This document shows positions 1 through 12,002 of a stretch of 64,000 nucleotides of DNA, piece by piece. A program made the translations under genes and the position numbers. Numbering within the stretch: position 1 is the first letter of the stretch; every line of letters starts with the position of its first letter. Where the stretch lies: positions 62,001 to 126,000 of the forward strand of contig NZ_CP025543.1 of the NCBI RefSeq assembly GCF_002865545.1. Reading direction: 5' to 3'. This DNA comes from Spiroplasma monobiae MQ-1 (GTDB lineage Bacteria; Bacillota_I; Bacilli_A; Mycoplasmatales; Mycoplasmataceae). The notes under the pieces are model-generated. The model saw only the letters and a list, made by a program, of their open reading frames with translations, was not told where the DNA came from and searched no databases.

Positions 1-1703
1 ATTTTGATTTTTATCAACCAGAAGCATACATTCCATCAAGAGATTTATATATTGATAAAGATGCAAAAAGAAATAATGATCTTGAAATGATGAGATTAAG
101 TTCTATGAATGCACTTATGATTAGAAAAGATACAATAGTTGTTGCTTCTGTCGCATGTATTTACGCAACTCAAGATCCAAAAGAATATGGAGATGTATTC
201 TTTGAATTACAAGTTGGGCAAATCTTATCTAAGAAAGATTTGCTAACTTTTTTAGTACACACAGGTTATACAAGAGATGAAAATGATTTGGCTATGGGAT
301 ACTTTAGTGCAAAAGGTGATGTTATAAGAATTGCTCCAAGTTGAACTGACAAATATCACATAAGAATTTCTTTGTTTGGAGAAGAAATTGAATCTATTGA
401 AATGATAGATATATTAAATAATACTGTGATAGAAAAACTAAGAATGTTTACAGTCTATCCCGCAGCAGCGTATGTAACAAATTTTGACAAAATGAAACTT
501 GTTGTTGAAAATATAGGGAAAGAATTAGAACAGAGGGTTCAATGATTTCAAGAACAAAAGAAATTTATTGAAGCAGATAGATTAGCAAAAAGAACTAAAT
601 ATGATATGGAAACTATGAGTGAGTTTGGAATTTGTAGTGGTATAGAAAACTATTCTCCTCATTTAGATTTTAGAGCTCCCGGAGTACCTCCATTTACATT
701 ATTAGATTATTTTGGGGATGATTTCTTAACAATAATAGATGAATCACATATGATGATTCCACAATTAAATGCTATGTACAATACAGACAGAAGTAGAAAA
801 GAAACTTTGATTGAGCATGGATTTAGATTACCTAGTGCAATTGATAATAGACCTCTTAAGTTTGAAGAGTTTGCAAAAAAATTAAAAAATGTAATTTATA
901 CTTCAGCAACACCCGGTCCATATGAATTGGAATTAACAAATAATGAAACTGTAGAACAAATAATTAGACCTACAGGTTTGGTTGACCCGCAAATTGAAAT
1001 ACGTCCAACTATTAATCAAATGAATGATATAGTTGATGAAATAAATAAGGTTGTTGAAAAAGGCCAAAAAGTTTTTATTACAGCAATCACAATTAGAATA
1101 TCTGAAGATATAACAACCTACTTACAATCAAGAAATTTAAAAGTTGCCTATCTTCACTCTGAATTAAAAACCTTAGAGAGAAATCAAGTGCTTACTGATT
1201 TAAGAAAGGGTGTCTATGATGTTATAGTTGGTGTTAACCTTTTAAGAGAGGGACTAGACATTCCTGAAGTTAGTTTGGTTTGTATATTAGATGCTGATAA
1301 ACAAGGTTTCTTAAGAAACACAAGAAGTCTAATTCAAACAATAGGTAGAGCTGCAAGAAACTCTGAGGGTAGAGTTATATTTTATGCTGACTCAACTTCT
1401 CAAGCAATGAAGGAAGCTATAGAGGAAACTGATAGAAGAAGGTCAATCCAAGAAGCTTATAATAAAAAGAATGGAATAATTCCTAAAACTATTATTAAAA
1501 AAATTACAGACATTATTTCAGATTCAAACATTAGAAATAAAGTTGATGAATTGAAAAAACTAAAGAAAAAAGAAAAAGAAAAGAAAAAAGAAGACTTAAT
1601 AAATGATTTAAGAAAACAAATGCTAACTGCAGCTAAAGAACAAAATTATGAAAAAGCAGCAGAACTAAGAGATCTTATTTTAGAATTACAAGCAGAAAGT
1701 TAG
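1..1703 (+). CDS. uvrB: UvrB, excinuclease ABC subunit B (5' end outside window)
   Basis: Helicase-like subunit of nucleotide excision repair that takes damaged DNA from UvrA and recruits UvrC. The visible part reads in one frame from base 3; in-frame TGA codons (for example 342-344) encode Trp. The start of the visible protein matches the UvrB segment with YQPEAYIPSRD and VASVACIY, so roughly the first 85-90 residues, including Walker A, lie upstream. Helicase motifs follow: a SATPGPYE segment near 900, NLLREGLDIPE near 1240 and QTIGRAARN near 1335. The C-terminal UVR motif (LRKQM...YEKAAELRD) occupies about 1605-1680. uvrA begins 11 bases downstream, so the two are probably co-transcribed. 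Confidence 0.97.
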
Positions 1704-1713
1704 AGGTTGAATT

Positions 1714-4554
1714 ATGAATAAAAAAATAATTGTTAAAGGTGCTAGAGAGCATAACTTAAAGAATATCGATATTGAAATACCAAAAGAAAAACTGGTTGTT
1801 TTTACAGGTCTTTCTGGTAGTGGTAAATCATCTTTGGCTTTTAATACAATTTATGCAGAAGGTGAAAGAAGATATATTGAATCACTTTCTTCTTTCTCTA
1901 GACAATTTTTAAAATCTGTTGAGAAGCCAGATGTTGATGAGATAGAAGGGCTTAGCCCAGCCATCTCAATTGATCAAAAAACTACCAGTCATAACCCAAG
2001 ATCAACTGTTGGTACAACAACAGAAATTCACGACCACTTAAGATTGTTATTTGCAAATATTGGAACTCCATTTTGCATTAATGGACATGGTCCTATAAAA
2101 ACTTCATCACTTAAAGAAATAATAGAAACAATAAAAAAGGAAACAAAAGATGAAGATCAAATTTTTATTTTAGCACCAGTTATAAGAGATAAAAAAGGAA
2201 CACACAAAGACTTATTAAATAAATTAAAAAAAGAAAATTTTTTAAGAGTTCAAATAAATGGGGAAGTTAAAAGTTTAGAGGATGAAATTGAATTAGAACA
2301 AAACAAAAGACACAACATAGACATAGTTGTGGATAGACTAATTTATAAATCAGAAGATGAAGATCTACAATCAAGAATTTATTCTGCAATAGAAGTTGGT
2401 CTGGGTTATTCTAATGGATTAATAAAAATAAATTATCCCAAAAGAAATGATGAAACAAGATTATTCTCTACAAAATATTCATGTAGTGAATGTGGTTTTT
2501 CAATTCCAAATCTAGAAGCAAATTTATTTTCATTTAACAAAAAAAATGGAGCTTGTGAAACTTGTTCTGGTCTTGGTGTTAACTTAGAAGCAGACCCATC
2601 ATTGATAATTCCCGATTCTTCATTATCAATTCGTGATGGAGGAATATTGTATTACAAAAATATAGTAGACACAACAAATATAGAGTGACAGAAATTTAAA
2701 TTGCTTTGTGACTTTTATTTAATAGACTTAGATTCACAAATAAATAAATTAAGTGAAAAGCAAATTGCTGCAATTCTTTATGGTAGTGAGGAACCTATCG
2801 AAACAAAAATAACAACTGTGAGTGGAAATGTTTTAAGAGCCTTTGACTATATTGAGGGTGTTGCAACTTTAATTGAAAGAAAATATATCGAAACAAAATC
2901 AGAAGAAAACAGAAAGTATTATGGAAAATACATGATGTCAAAAATTTGTAAAACTTGTGATGGAAAAAGATTAAATGATATTGCTTTAAGTGTAAAAATA
3001 AACGGATTGTCAATTGCGGATTTTGTAGAAATGACAATTGAAGAAGAACTAACATTCTTATTAAATTTAAATCTAACAGAACAACAAGAAAAAATTGCAA
3101 GTTTAGTTTTAAACCAATTGCTTTCAAGAATCAGTTTCTTAAACGAAGTTGGTTTAAATTATTTAACTCTTTCTAGAAGTGCTACAACTTTATCTGGTGG
3201 TGAAGCACAAAGAATTAGACTAGCTAAACAATTGGGTTCAAAATTATCTGGAGTACTTTATGTTTTGGATGAACCTTCAATTGGTCTACACCAAAGAGAT
3301 AATGACAAACTAATATCCACATTAAAAAAACTTAGAGATTTAGGAAATACTTTAATAGTTGTTGAGCATGATGAAGATACAATGAAATCTTCTGATTGAA
3401 TTGTGGATATCGGTCCTGGTGCAGGTGTTGATGGTGGTAACATAACAGCACAAGGCACATATGATGAAATTTGTAAAAACCCAAACTCCTTAACTGGTAA
3501 ATACTTGTCAAAGCAATTATCAATACCAACACCAAAAAAGCGCAGAGGTGGAAATGGATTAAAAATTGAAATCAAAGGAGCAACAGAAAATAATTTAAAA
3601 AATATTGATGTAACAATTCCTTTAGGTAAATTTATCTCGGTAACTGGTGTTAGTGGTAGTGGTAAATCTACATTGGTAGAGGAAGTTATATATAAGGGAT
3701 TAAGAAAAGAACTTAATAAAGAATTAATTCGACCCGGTAAATATAAATCTATGAAAGGTTTTGAAAATGTAGATAAAATTATTTATGTTTCACAAGATCC
3801 TATTGGAAAAACTCCAAGATCAAACCCAGCAACCTACACTTCTGTTTTTGATGACATAAGAGATTTGTATACAGATATACCAGAATCAAAAATAAGAGGT
3901 TACAAAAAGGGTAGATTTAGTTTTAATGTTCCCGGAGGAAGATGCGATGCTTGTCAAGGTGATGGTATTGTAAGAGTTGATATGCAATTCCTTGGTTATG
4001 TAGAAGTTGTTTGTGAAGTTTGCGATGGTAAAAGATATAATGAAGAAACTTTACAAATTAAATATAGAGGAAAAAATATTTGAGATGTTTTAAGTATGAC
4101 TGTTCAAGAAGCTTACGAGTTCTTTGAAAACATTCCTAAGATAAGAGAAAAATTAGAAACCATTTTAGCTGTTGGTCTTGGCTATATCAAACTTGGACAA
4201 AATGCTACAACCTTATCTGGTGGTGAAGCTCAAAGAGTTAAGTTATCAACCTTTTTATTAAAAAAACAAACAGGAAAAACTATTTTCCTATTAGATGAAC
4301 CAACAACTGGTTTACATATTGATGATGTAAAAAGATTAATTGATGTTTTAAATATATTAGTTGATCAAGGAAACACTGTATTAACTATTGAGCATAATTT
4401 AGATTTCATTAAAGTTTCTGATTATGTTATCGACCTTGGTCCTGAAGGTGGAATGGGTGGGGGTACAATACTTGCTACTGGAACACCAGAACAAATAGTT
4501 GAAAATAAAGAAAGTTTCACTGCAAAATATTTAAAGGAGTATTTGAATGATTAG
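1714..4554 (+). CDS. uvrA: UvrA, excinuclease ABC subunit A
   Basis: Damage-sensing ATPase of nucleotide excision repair; 946 residues, the normal family length. It has two ABC ATPase halves. The first has Walker [10 protein letters not shown] near residue 32, LSGGEAQR near 493 and Walker [10 protein letters not shown] near 518. The second has Walker [10 protein letters not shown] near 645, LSGGEAQR near 834 and [10 protein letters not shown] near 860. Both zinc fingers are intact (CSEC/CETC around 257-284, CDAC/CEVC around 743-770). Three TGA codons are read as Trp. Its last 8 bases overlap folC, suggesting translational coupling. Confidence 0.98.
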
Positions 4555-5644
4555 TGTTGAAGAAAATTTAATACCTTCTGAAATTATTTTCAAAAAAAAT
4601 TATAATTTAAAAAGACTTTTAGAGGATATGAACAATCCACAAAATAATTTCAAAGTTATAAGTATTGTTGGAACAAATGGTAAAGGTTCCACTTCTCAAT
4701 TTATTTTTAGTGGATTAAAAACTAAATTTAAAAGAGTTGGATTATTTATATCTCCAGCATTTTTAAATCAAAATGAAAGAATCCAAATTAATTCAGAGAT
4801 GATTTCTGATAAAGATTTAAAAAGGTTGCTTTCAGAAAATAATGATTTAATAAAAAAATATGAATTAACTTTTTTTGAAATATGAACATTCATTGCTATT
4901 TTATATTTTAATGAAATGAAAATTGACATTGCAGTTATTGAAGCTGGTATAGGAGGAATTAAAGATTCTACAAGTGTCTTTGAAAACCAATTAGCAGTTT
5001 GTGTTACTTCTTTAGGTTTTGACCACCAAGAAGTGTTGGGATATACAATTGAAGAAATAATTTATCAAAAAATAGCTATTGCAAAAAAGGGTGTAAAAAT
5101 ATTTATAAGTGCAGATAACTCTAAATACAAAAAAATAATTAACAGAGTTAACGATAACGAAAAAGTATTTGCTCAGAAATATACAGATCCAATTCACTTT
5201 CAAACTTTCAACAAGGGATTGGCCAAAGATGTTCTTGCATATCTCGGTATACCATTTGATAATTTTCATGTAACGCCTTTGGGTAGATTTAGTGTCTTAA
5301 GAGAGGAACCCTTATTTATTTTAGATGGTTGTCACAATTATGATGGGGCATATAAGTTATCTAAGCAAATTAGGGGGATAGACAATTTAATTATTTTGTT
5401 CGGTTCTAGTGAAGGCAAAGAGCAATTTAAAATGTTAGAAATTTTTAGAAAGCAAAAAAAAGATATATATCTAACTGAATTTGATCATATGAAATCTTGA
5501 AGTATAGATAAAAATAAATTTGCAAAATATAAAATCGTTGAGGATTGAAAAGAATTTTTAAAAAGCAATCAAGACAAAAATGTATTGGTTTGTGGAAGTT
5601 TATATTTTATTCCGCTTGTCTATACATGGTTTGGAGGGCAGTAA
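4547..5644 (+). CDS. folC: Folylpolyglutamate synthase / Mur ligase family
   Basis: Adds glutamate to folates in an ATP-dependent Mur-ligase reaction, which keeps folate cofactors in the cell. The P-loop [14 protein letters not shown] lies near residues 40-55, followed by [15 protein letters not shown] and IEAGIGG, both typical of FolC. At 365 residues it is shorter than most bacterial FolC proteins (about 420), with the C-terminal domain trimmed. TGA codons at about 4883, 5498 and 5546 are Trp. It starts inside the uvrA stop region, and one base separates it from a transporter S-component gene, which fits a folate uptake and retention pair. Confidence 0.92.
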
Positions 5645-5645
5645 T

Positions 5646-6311
5646 ATGAATTTCTATTTATATACAAATATAGCTGCAGGTATTTTGTTGTTAGGTATTT
5701 TGGTGACTTCCCTTGCTCTTGAAAATTTTACTTTTAAAAAAATTAGTCTAAAACATATAACTGTAATTGCTTTATTTGCTGCGTGTAGTGCTATAATGAC
5801 TGGGCTATCGTATATGATACCCCCTATATTTGGAAATATTCAAATTGCTTTAGGGGATTGAATAATATTTTTAATAGGTTTAATATTTGGTCCGGTGTGT
5901 GGAATCATATCAGCTATTTGTACAGATACACTTATGAGTATCACTTTACCAAGCAGATTAGGTTATCATGCCGGATATATGTTTGGTAAATGTGTTTTGG
6001 CTTTTTTTGGATCACTTGTCTTTTTAACAAAGTCAGAAAAAAGAATTCTATTAAAAGTTATAGTTCTCTACACATTTGCCTATATTTTGCAAAGTCTACT
6101 TTTAAACCAAATTTGAATGATGTCATGAAAAGGTAATGCTGCTTGATTAGATTTTGTAGCTAAGTTAATAAAGTTGCCAGTGACACTTCCTATTTATATT
6201 ACTTTAACTATTTCCTCATATATTCCTATAAGAAAAATGTTGAAAAATTGGAACACAGAATTTGTGTGATGTTTTAAAACAGACTACTTAGAGAAAAATC
6301 TAGATTACTAA
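5646..6311 (+). CDS. folT: ECF transporter S component, probably folate-specific
   Basis: Substrate-binding membrane subunit of an energy-coupling-factor vitamin importer; 221 residues with about five to six hydrophobic segments. The segment ...SYMIPPIFGNIQIALGDW followed by a Gly-rich GLIFGPVCG helix is characteristic of ECF S components. The ATPase/EcfT module must be elsewhere. Folate is inferred from the gene directly following folC with a 1-base gap; another vitamin is possible. TGA codons (for example 5859-5861 and 6114-6116) are Trp. The start ATG at 5646 is preceded by GGAGGG inside folC. Confidence 0.7.
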
Positions 6312-6323
6312 ATCTAGATTTTT
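6294..6323 (+). terminator. Intrinsic terminator after folT
   Basis: A 12-bp perfect inverted repeat (aaaaatctagat / atctagattttt, 6-base loop) overlaps the folT stop codon and runs into a T-rich stretch. It closes the uvrB-uvrA-folC-folT unit. Confidence 0.85.
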
Positions 6324-6365
6324 ATTTAATTTATTATATATAATTACTAGTGAGGTAGTAAAAAT

Positions 6366-7295
6366 ATGAGTAAACTTTATGCAAAAAAATTAATAGACTT
6401 CTTTAAATTAGAAATAGTATCTGGCGACGACAAATTGGATAATGTAATTGAAGCCTACGGTATAAATAGAGCTGGATTAGAACTTACTGGTTATTTTGAG
6501 GATGGAGAAAAATCACATAGAATAATTGTTATGTCTACCAAAGAATATTCATACATTATGAATTTTGGTGAAGAAGAAAGAAAAGTGAGATATGAAAAGT
6601 TGTTTTCAAGAAAAATACCAATGATTATTCTTACAGACAAATTTGAAGATCCAATAGCCATTGACACTGCTAAAAAAACAAATTCATTACTTGTTAGAAC
6701 AAATACAGAATCAACAAGTGATTTTACACAAAGTGTTTTAGAGTTTATGGATGATTATTTTGCTCCTCTAACTGAAGTACACGCTTCTTGTATAAATATA
6801 TTTGGTAAAGGTGTTTTACTAATTGGCGAATCAGGTATTGGTAAATCTGAGATTACATTGGACTTAGTTAAGGCAAATCATTTATTTGTTGGTGATGATA
6901 GAATTGTAATTACTAAAAAATCAAATGAATTATATGGTAAAAGTCATGAAATACTAAAAAATCTAGTTGAAGTTAGGGGTATTGGTATTGTGGATGTTTC
7001 GCAAACAAATGGTTATCAAGTTATTTTAGAGAAAACAAAAATTGATTTAGTAATTGAGTTAACTCAATTCAAAAAAAATGGAATTGACGATTCTGAAAGG
7101 CTAGGTAATACATTTGCTGGATACAACATACTTGGTGTTGATGTTCCATATATCAAAATACCAGTTTCATCAGGAAGAAATATTCCAAACATAATTGAAG
7201 CAGCTGTTGCTAAATTAAAAATTAAGCAAAGCGGTCTTTATGAAGATGAAACTCAAATATTAAGTGAAAGAGCGTTGAATTTTAACAATGATTAA
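6366..7295 (+). CDS. hprK: HPr kinase/phosphorylase
   Basis: Phosphorylates and dephosphorylates HPr at Ser46, linking sugar import through the PTS to energy state. 309 residues: an N-terminal domain (about 1-130), then the kinase domain with P-loop GESGIGKSE near residue 154 and a conserved VEVRGIGIVDV-type segment near 200. The substrate, HPr with Ser46, is encoded at 38721. A GAGGTAG ribosome binding site precedes the start. The last 8 bases overlap the first lgt gene; this hprK-lgt order is common in Firmicutes and mollicutes. Confidence 0.95.
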   Translation: MSKLYAKKLIDFFKLEIVSGDDKLDNVIEAYGINRAGLELTGYFEDGEKSHRIIVMSTKEYSYIMNFGEEERKVRYEKLFSRKIPMIILTDKFEDPIAIDTAKKTNSLLVRTNTESTSDFTQSVLEFMDDYFAPLTEVHASCINIFGKGVLLIGESGIGKSEITLDLVKANHLFVGDDRIVITKKSNELYGKSHEILKNLVEVRGIGIVDVSQTNGYQVILEKTKIDLVIELTQFKKNGIDDSERLGNTFAGYNILGVDVPYIKIPVSSGRNIPNIIEAAVAKLKIKQSGLYEDETQILSERALNFNND

Positions 7296-8685
7296 TTTAT
7301 TAACTGACATCAATTGAGTAAATGGGGGTAAAATACCAAGTGACTATGGTGATCAATTAAGGTTGATGTATCCAATCCTTGTTGGTTTTGGGGTTTTTCT
7401 TGTTATGGGCATTTCTGCACTTAAAATATGAAAAAGAAAAATACCACTTAAAGAATTTGTTAATGCAATTTATATTTCCTTGCCAATCGGAGTAATCGGA
7501 GCAAGTATTTTTGGCAAACTTGGTTCATTAGAACAAGAGTGGACATATTTCTATAAATTATTTTTCTTCTGGCAACCGGGAATGAGTTTTTTTGGTTCAA
7601 TGCTATGTGGTGGAACTGCTGCTTTTTTGTGATTTTGACATAAAAGTAAAACAACAAGAGTTTCGGTTTATGTATATGCAGATTGCATAGTGCCCAATAT
7701 TTTACTCGGACAATCAATTGGTAGATGGGGTAACTTATTTAATCACGAAATAATGGGAAGAAATGTTGACGATGTAAGTAAAATAAATTGATTACCAGAT
7801 TTCATTTGACATAGATTATTTTATGTTGTAGATCCAAACACGGGAGAAAGATTAACTGAAATTCAGTTTAAAGAACCATTATTTCTATATGAATCTTTTG
7901 CAACATTGATGCTTTGAATACTGATAACATTTGTTTTTGCAAATTTAGCAAAATGAATAAGTAAAAAACCATGAAATGTAGATCCAATCAATTTCCCTTG
8001 CAAAGCAAACAAGAAATATAAATTTGCTTTAGAAAAAGATTTAGATGATTACTCAACTCAGGTACCTGTTAAATATCAAAGAGGACCTAATGGAACAATT
8101 TATTTATCTAATGAATGGGCGTGAAAAAAGGCTTATACATTATATGAACCTTCATTGGGTGCTGTTCAAGCAGAACAAACAAAAATAAATAATCAAAAAA
8201 GTGTTGCTTTAAAAGCGAGAGAAAAATATAATAATTTAGTAAATAAGATTAATCAAGAAATTGAAAAAGAAAAAGTTAAATTAAACAGAGGCAAAATAAC
8301 TAAAAATGAGTTTGTCTTGTTTAAAAAAGAAACTAAAAATAATTATAAAAAGGAATTAAAAAACCTACGATTAGAAAAGAATTCACTCATTTCTTTTATG
8401 AAGAGAAATTCTAAAGGTCTTTATCAATTAAATAATCCAAACAATTACAAGATTACTCATTGTGGGACTCTTTCAAGTATTTATATTATTGGATACACAA
8501 TTATAAGATTTATTCTTGATCCATTAAGAAATCCATATGAATTAACTGTAAAAAACATGGATATTTTGAACTACTTATTTCTAGCTGGATTTTTAATATT
8601 TGGATTAATAATATTTGTTTGTGCTCAATTTATAGCACCAAAAAAATGAAGAGAAGAGGGTTGATTATATGAAAAATCATATTAA
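7288..8685 (+). CDS. lgt: Prolipoprotein diacylglyceryl transferase paralogue 1 (active-site His missing)
   Basis: Lgt moves diacylglycerol onto the lipobox Cys of prolipoproteins in the membrane. 465 residues with about seven hydrophobic segments. The signature GRWGNLFNHE is present near residue 145, and LYES and RFILDPLR follow. However, the region that normally reads xxHGG reads MSFFGS at 99-104, so the family's conserved His is Phe102. A Lys/Glu-rich insertion of about 85 residues (roughly 290-375) interrupts the C-terminal part. Many TGA codons are Trp. It overlaps hprK by 8 bases and trxB by 17. It may be a non-catalytic or altered Lgt; the second copy at 9663 keeps the His. Confidence 0.85.
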
Positions 8686-9601
8686 TACAGATTTTGATTT
8701 AATAATTGCTGGGGCTGGGCCCGCTGGCTTAAGTGCTGCAATATATGCCGGTAGAGCTGGTTTAAAGGTGCTTGTTTTAGAAAAAGAAGCACCTGGTGGT
8801 AAAGTGATTAAAACTGGAGAAATTGAGAATTACCCAGGTTTTACAAATATTCAAGGTCCAGATCTTGCTATGCACTTTTTTGAACAAGCAACTGCTATGG
8901 GGGCTGAATTTGAATTTTCTGGTCTAAAAGATTTTGAAAGAAATGAAGTTTTTAATGTAGAGTTAGAAAATGGAAAAACATTAACCTCTAAAGCTTTAAT
9001 AATTGCTACAGGAACAAAAGAAAATTTAATTGGAGTTCCTGGAGAAGTTGAATTATATGGTAAGGGTGTATCTTATTGTGCGGTTTGTGATGGAAGTTTC
9101 TATAAAGAAATGCCAGTTGCGGTTGTTGGCGGGGGATACAGCGCCATTGAAGAGTCTATGTTTTTAACAAGGTTTGCTTCAAAGGTTTATTTAATTCATA
9201 GAAGTCAAAAATTTAGAGTTGATAATAAAACACTTGAAAAAGCAAAATCAAACAATAAAATAGAATTTATTTTAGATAGTATTGTTGAAAGTATCGAGGG
9301 AACTGATAAAGTCTCTTCTGTTAAAATAAAAAATACAATTAATTATTCAAAAAGTGAAATAGAAGTTAATGCAGTATTCCCATTCATTGGACACTATCCT
9401 GTAAGTCACTTTGTTAAGCAAATACAAATATTAGATGAAGACAAACATGTTGTTGGTGATGAAAAAATGAGAACCAAAATTGAAGGTCTATTTGTAGCTG
9501 GGGATGTTAGAAACACACCTTTCAGACAGATTGTTACAGCAACAAGTGATGGAGCATTGGCTGGTCAAAATGCTGTTAATTATATTGAAAGCCTTGATTA
9601 A
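8669..9601 (+). CDS. trxB: Thioredoxin-disulfide reductase
   Basis: FAD enzyme that reduces thioredoxin with NADPH, the main thiol-redox system in mollicutes. 310 residues: FAD-binding GAGPAGLSAA at about 15-24, redox-active Cys137-AVC-Cys140 followed by Asp, NADP-binding GGGYSAIEE near 154 and the C-terminal FVAGDVRN motif. No TGA codons. The start ATG at 8669 lies within the end of lgt-1. A hairpin right after its stop probably ends most transcripts before the second lgt. Confidence 0.96.
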   Translation: MKNHINTDFDLIIAGAGPAGLSAAIYAGRAGLKVLVLEKEAPGGKVIKTGEIENYPGFTNIQGPDLAMHFFEQATAMGAEFEFSGLKDFERNEVFNVELENGKTLTSKALIIATGTKENLIGVPGEVELYGKGVSYCAVCDGSFYKEMPVAVVGGGYSAIEESMFLTRFASKVYLIHRSQKFRVDNKTLEKAKSNNKIEFILDSIVESIEGTDKVSSVKIKNTINYSKSEIEVNAVFPFIGHYPVSHFVKQIQILDEDKHVVGDEKMRTKIEGLFVAGDVRNTPFRQIVTATSDGALAGQNAVNYIESLD

Positions 9602-9617
9602 AATGTCAAGGTTTTTT
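9592..9617 (+). terminator. Intrinsic terminator overlapping the end of trxB
   Basis: ccttga ... tcaagg stem with an 8-base loop followed by TTTTTT; the stem starts inside the last trxB codons. Confidence 0.7.
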
Positions 9618-9662
9618 ATTGTTGCTATGTTAAAATAATCAGAGTTAAAAGGTGTGATTACA

Positions 9663-11042
9663 ATGTTTCTAAGCTGAATACAAGGAACAAATTGAGAAAA
9701 TCCTGGTGGAGGTCTATGAACTGTAAATGAAGATTATGGTTTTTTCCATGTTTATGCATTCACAATGACTATGGGTGTTATATTTGCAATAGCCATATCA
9801 GCACTAAAATTATACAGAAGGGGAATTTCTTTAAATGAACTTTGAATAGCAGCAGCAATAATAGTTCCTGTTGGTCTTTTGGGGGCAAGTTTCTTTGGTA
9901 AATTAAATGCACAAGGTTTGGGAGAAAACGCAAATGGCGTTTCTTTCTTCGGTCTTTTTGCTTTTTGAGAAGGTGGAATGGCAATACATGGAGGTGTCTA
10001 TTCTGGAACAATAGCTGGAGTTATAATATTTTATTTTTTATCAAAAAGAACCAAAGTATCTTTGTGGGTGTATGCGGACTGTATAATCCCCAATGTGCTT
10101 GTGGGTCAAGGTATTGGTAGATGAGGTAATTTTTTCAATCACGAATTAATAGGTAGACCTTTGGCGGAATGAAATAATGGTCAAACAGATGCTTTAAAAT
10201 GACTTCCTGAATTTATTAGAACAAATATGGTATTTAAATATACAGGTAATAATTCAATTATAAATGGACTTCCTGTTGAACAATCCAACTTATATGTGAT
10301 GTCACCGATATTCCTTTATGAATCTTTAAGTCTTATATTTGCTTGGGTTATAATAACTTTTATTATTCCTAATATAGGTAAATGAATTGGTAAAAAACCT
10401 TGAAAATTAAATCCAGATAAGTTTGAACCTAAGTTCTTTAACTTTAAAATCTGAAGAACAGAAGTTTTTGCAAATCATGAATATAAAGAAATAGAATTAT
10501 ACAAAAAAGAATTTAAAAAAATCAATGATGAAAACTTTATAAAAAGAAAGTGAAAACAAGGTAAGTTATTATCTAAATGCAATAATCCTCAGGGATATTA
10601 TTTAGTTAGAACTGGGGTCCAAGCTGGGCTATACTTCTTTGTTTGAAATATGGTTAGATTTATATTGGAAACTGGTAGACCAGATGATCATTTATTCTTA
10701 ATGTATCAAAGAACTTTATCATTAACTGTGATAGGATTATCAATGTTTGCCGGACTTATAGTTTCAATTCTTTCTCAATGGGTTATTCCATATTTATTTA
10801 GAAAGCCTGGCATAATTTATGAACAAGAATATTTTTATTTGGATGAATCAGAATGAAATTCTATCCAACCCATTATAAATAATGACGAAAGCAAAGAAAA
10901 AAAATGACATATTTTTAATTTAAAAGAAAAAAAAGCATCTTCAGAAAAAGAAAAAATAAAAATTGATAATAAAATCAGTAAGAAAAAATTAAAAGAACAA
11001 AAAGTTAAAGAAAAATTAGATAAGAAACTAGGTAAGAAATAG
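9663..11042 (+). CDS. lgt: Prolipoprotein diacylglyceryl transferase paralogue 2 (active-site His present)
   Basis: Second Lgt gene, 459 residues. The catalytic region reads GGMAIHGGVYSG with His109, the signature GRWGNFFNHELIG follows, then FLYES and NMVRFILETGRP, so the residues expected of a working enzyme are present. Like copy 1 it carries extra charged sequence: a basic insertion before the last helices and a Lys/Glu/Ser-rich tail of about 75 residues after the last membrane segment. More than ten TGA codons are Trp. The start ATG at 9663 follows GGTGTGAT. It is probably the functional Lgt for lipoproteins such as the BMP protein at 23525. Confidence 0.9.
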
Positions 11043-11051
11043 GGTGATAAC

Positions 11052-11999
11052 ATGTCTTTTGCAATGGAAGTTAAGGAAGAAATTTTAAATCATACATTTA
11101 CAGAAGAGCAAAAGATAGCTTTGTTATCTGGTTTCATAAAATATAATGGAGAATTGATCTATACGAATAACGGAGCTGCATTAAAATTAACAAGCAACAG
11201 TAATAACGTTATCAGAAATATATTCTCCATTCTAAAAACTATATATAAGGGTAATATAGAAATATCTATTATACAAATTCAAAAATTAAGAAAGAACAAA
11301 ATCTATCAATTAATGTTAACTGATAAAGTTCTTGAATTCCTTGCTAGCAACAATATTTATAATGTTGACGATGGTGAGAAAATAATTGAAATGGATTTGG
11401 AAAAATATGATAGAAAAATTAAACAAGAGTTAACAAGGGCTTATGTTTCTGGAATGTTTATTGCTATAGGAAGTGTCAATTCACCTGAAACAACTAACTA
11501 TCATTTGGAGTTACAATTCAAAGAGATTGAATCTGCAATTTATATAACAAAAATACTTAAAAAGTTCGGTTTTGAATTTAAAACAACAACAAAAGGAAAT
11601 AAAACAGTTTGTTATATAAAAAAATCTATTGCAGTATCCGACTTCTTAAAGTTTATAGATGCTTCAATTTCTGTAATGAAATTTGAAAATACAAGAATTA
11701 ACAGGGATGTGAGTAATAACATTAATAGAATGATTAATATTGATATTTACAATCAGCAAAAATCTTCAGCAACAGGAACAAAACAAGTGCAAGAAATAGA
11801 GTTAATACAAAAGAATAATCTTATGTCAGAGTTATCACCAAAAGCTCAAAAACTTGCACAAATTAGATTAGAAAACCCAGACGCATCATTCTCTGAATTG
11901 GAAATGTATATGAATGATCAAAATGTGGTTATTACAAAATCTGGAATAAGCAATTTGTTTAAAATAATAAACAAACTTGCAAATACAATTGGAGACTAA
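11052..11999 (+). CDS. whiA: WhiA, DNA-binding protein
   Basis: WhiA is a Firmicutes/Actinobacteria DNA-binding protein with a LAGLIDADG-derived N-terminal domain and a C-terminal helix-turn-helix; it affects cell division and chromosome handling. 315 residues, the usual length. The N-terminus MSFAMEVKEEIL and the C-terminal segment LSPKAQKLAQIRLENPDASFSE, ending in an HTH with KSGISN, are diagnostic. It lies 9 bases after lgt-2 with ribosome binding site AGGGTGAT. No TGA codon is present. Confidence 0.93.
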   Translation: MSFAMEVKEEILNHTFTEEQKIALLSGFIKYNGELIYTNNGAALKLTSNSNNVIRNIFSILKTIYKGNIEISIIQIQKLRKNKIYQLMLTDKVLEFLASNNIYNVDDGEKIIEMDLEKYDRKIKQELTRAYVSGMFIAIGSVNSPETTNYHLELQFKEIESAIYITKILKKFGFEFKTTTKGNKTVCYIKKSIAVSDFLKFIDASISVMKFENTRINRDVSNNINRMINIDIYNQQKSSATGTKQVQEIELIQKNNLMSELSPKAQKLAQIRLENPDASFSELEMYMNDQNVVITKSGISNLFKIINKLANTIGD

Positions 12000-12002
12000 A
12001 AT

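Noticed and set aside
2795-3127. Minus-strand reading frame within uvrA
   Set aside because: Antisense shadow of a strongly conserved gene, with low-complexity Leu/Phe/Ile composition and no ribosome binding site.
7288-11042. The two lgt genes as halves of a split gene
   Set aside because: Each is full length with its own signature and membrane segments, and trxB lies between them; they are paralogues.
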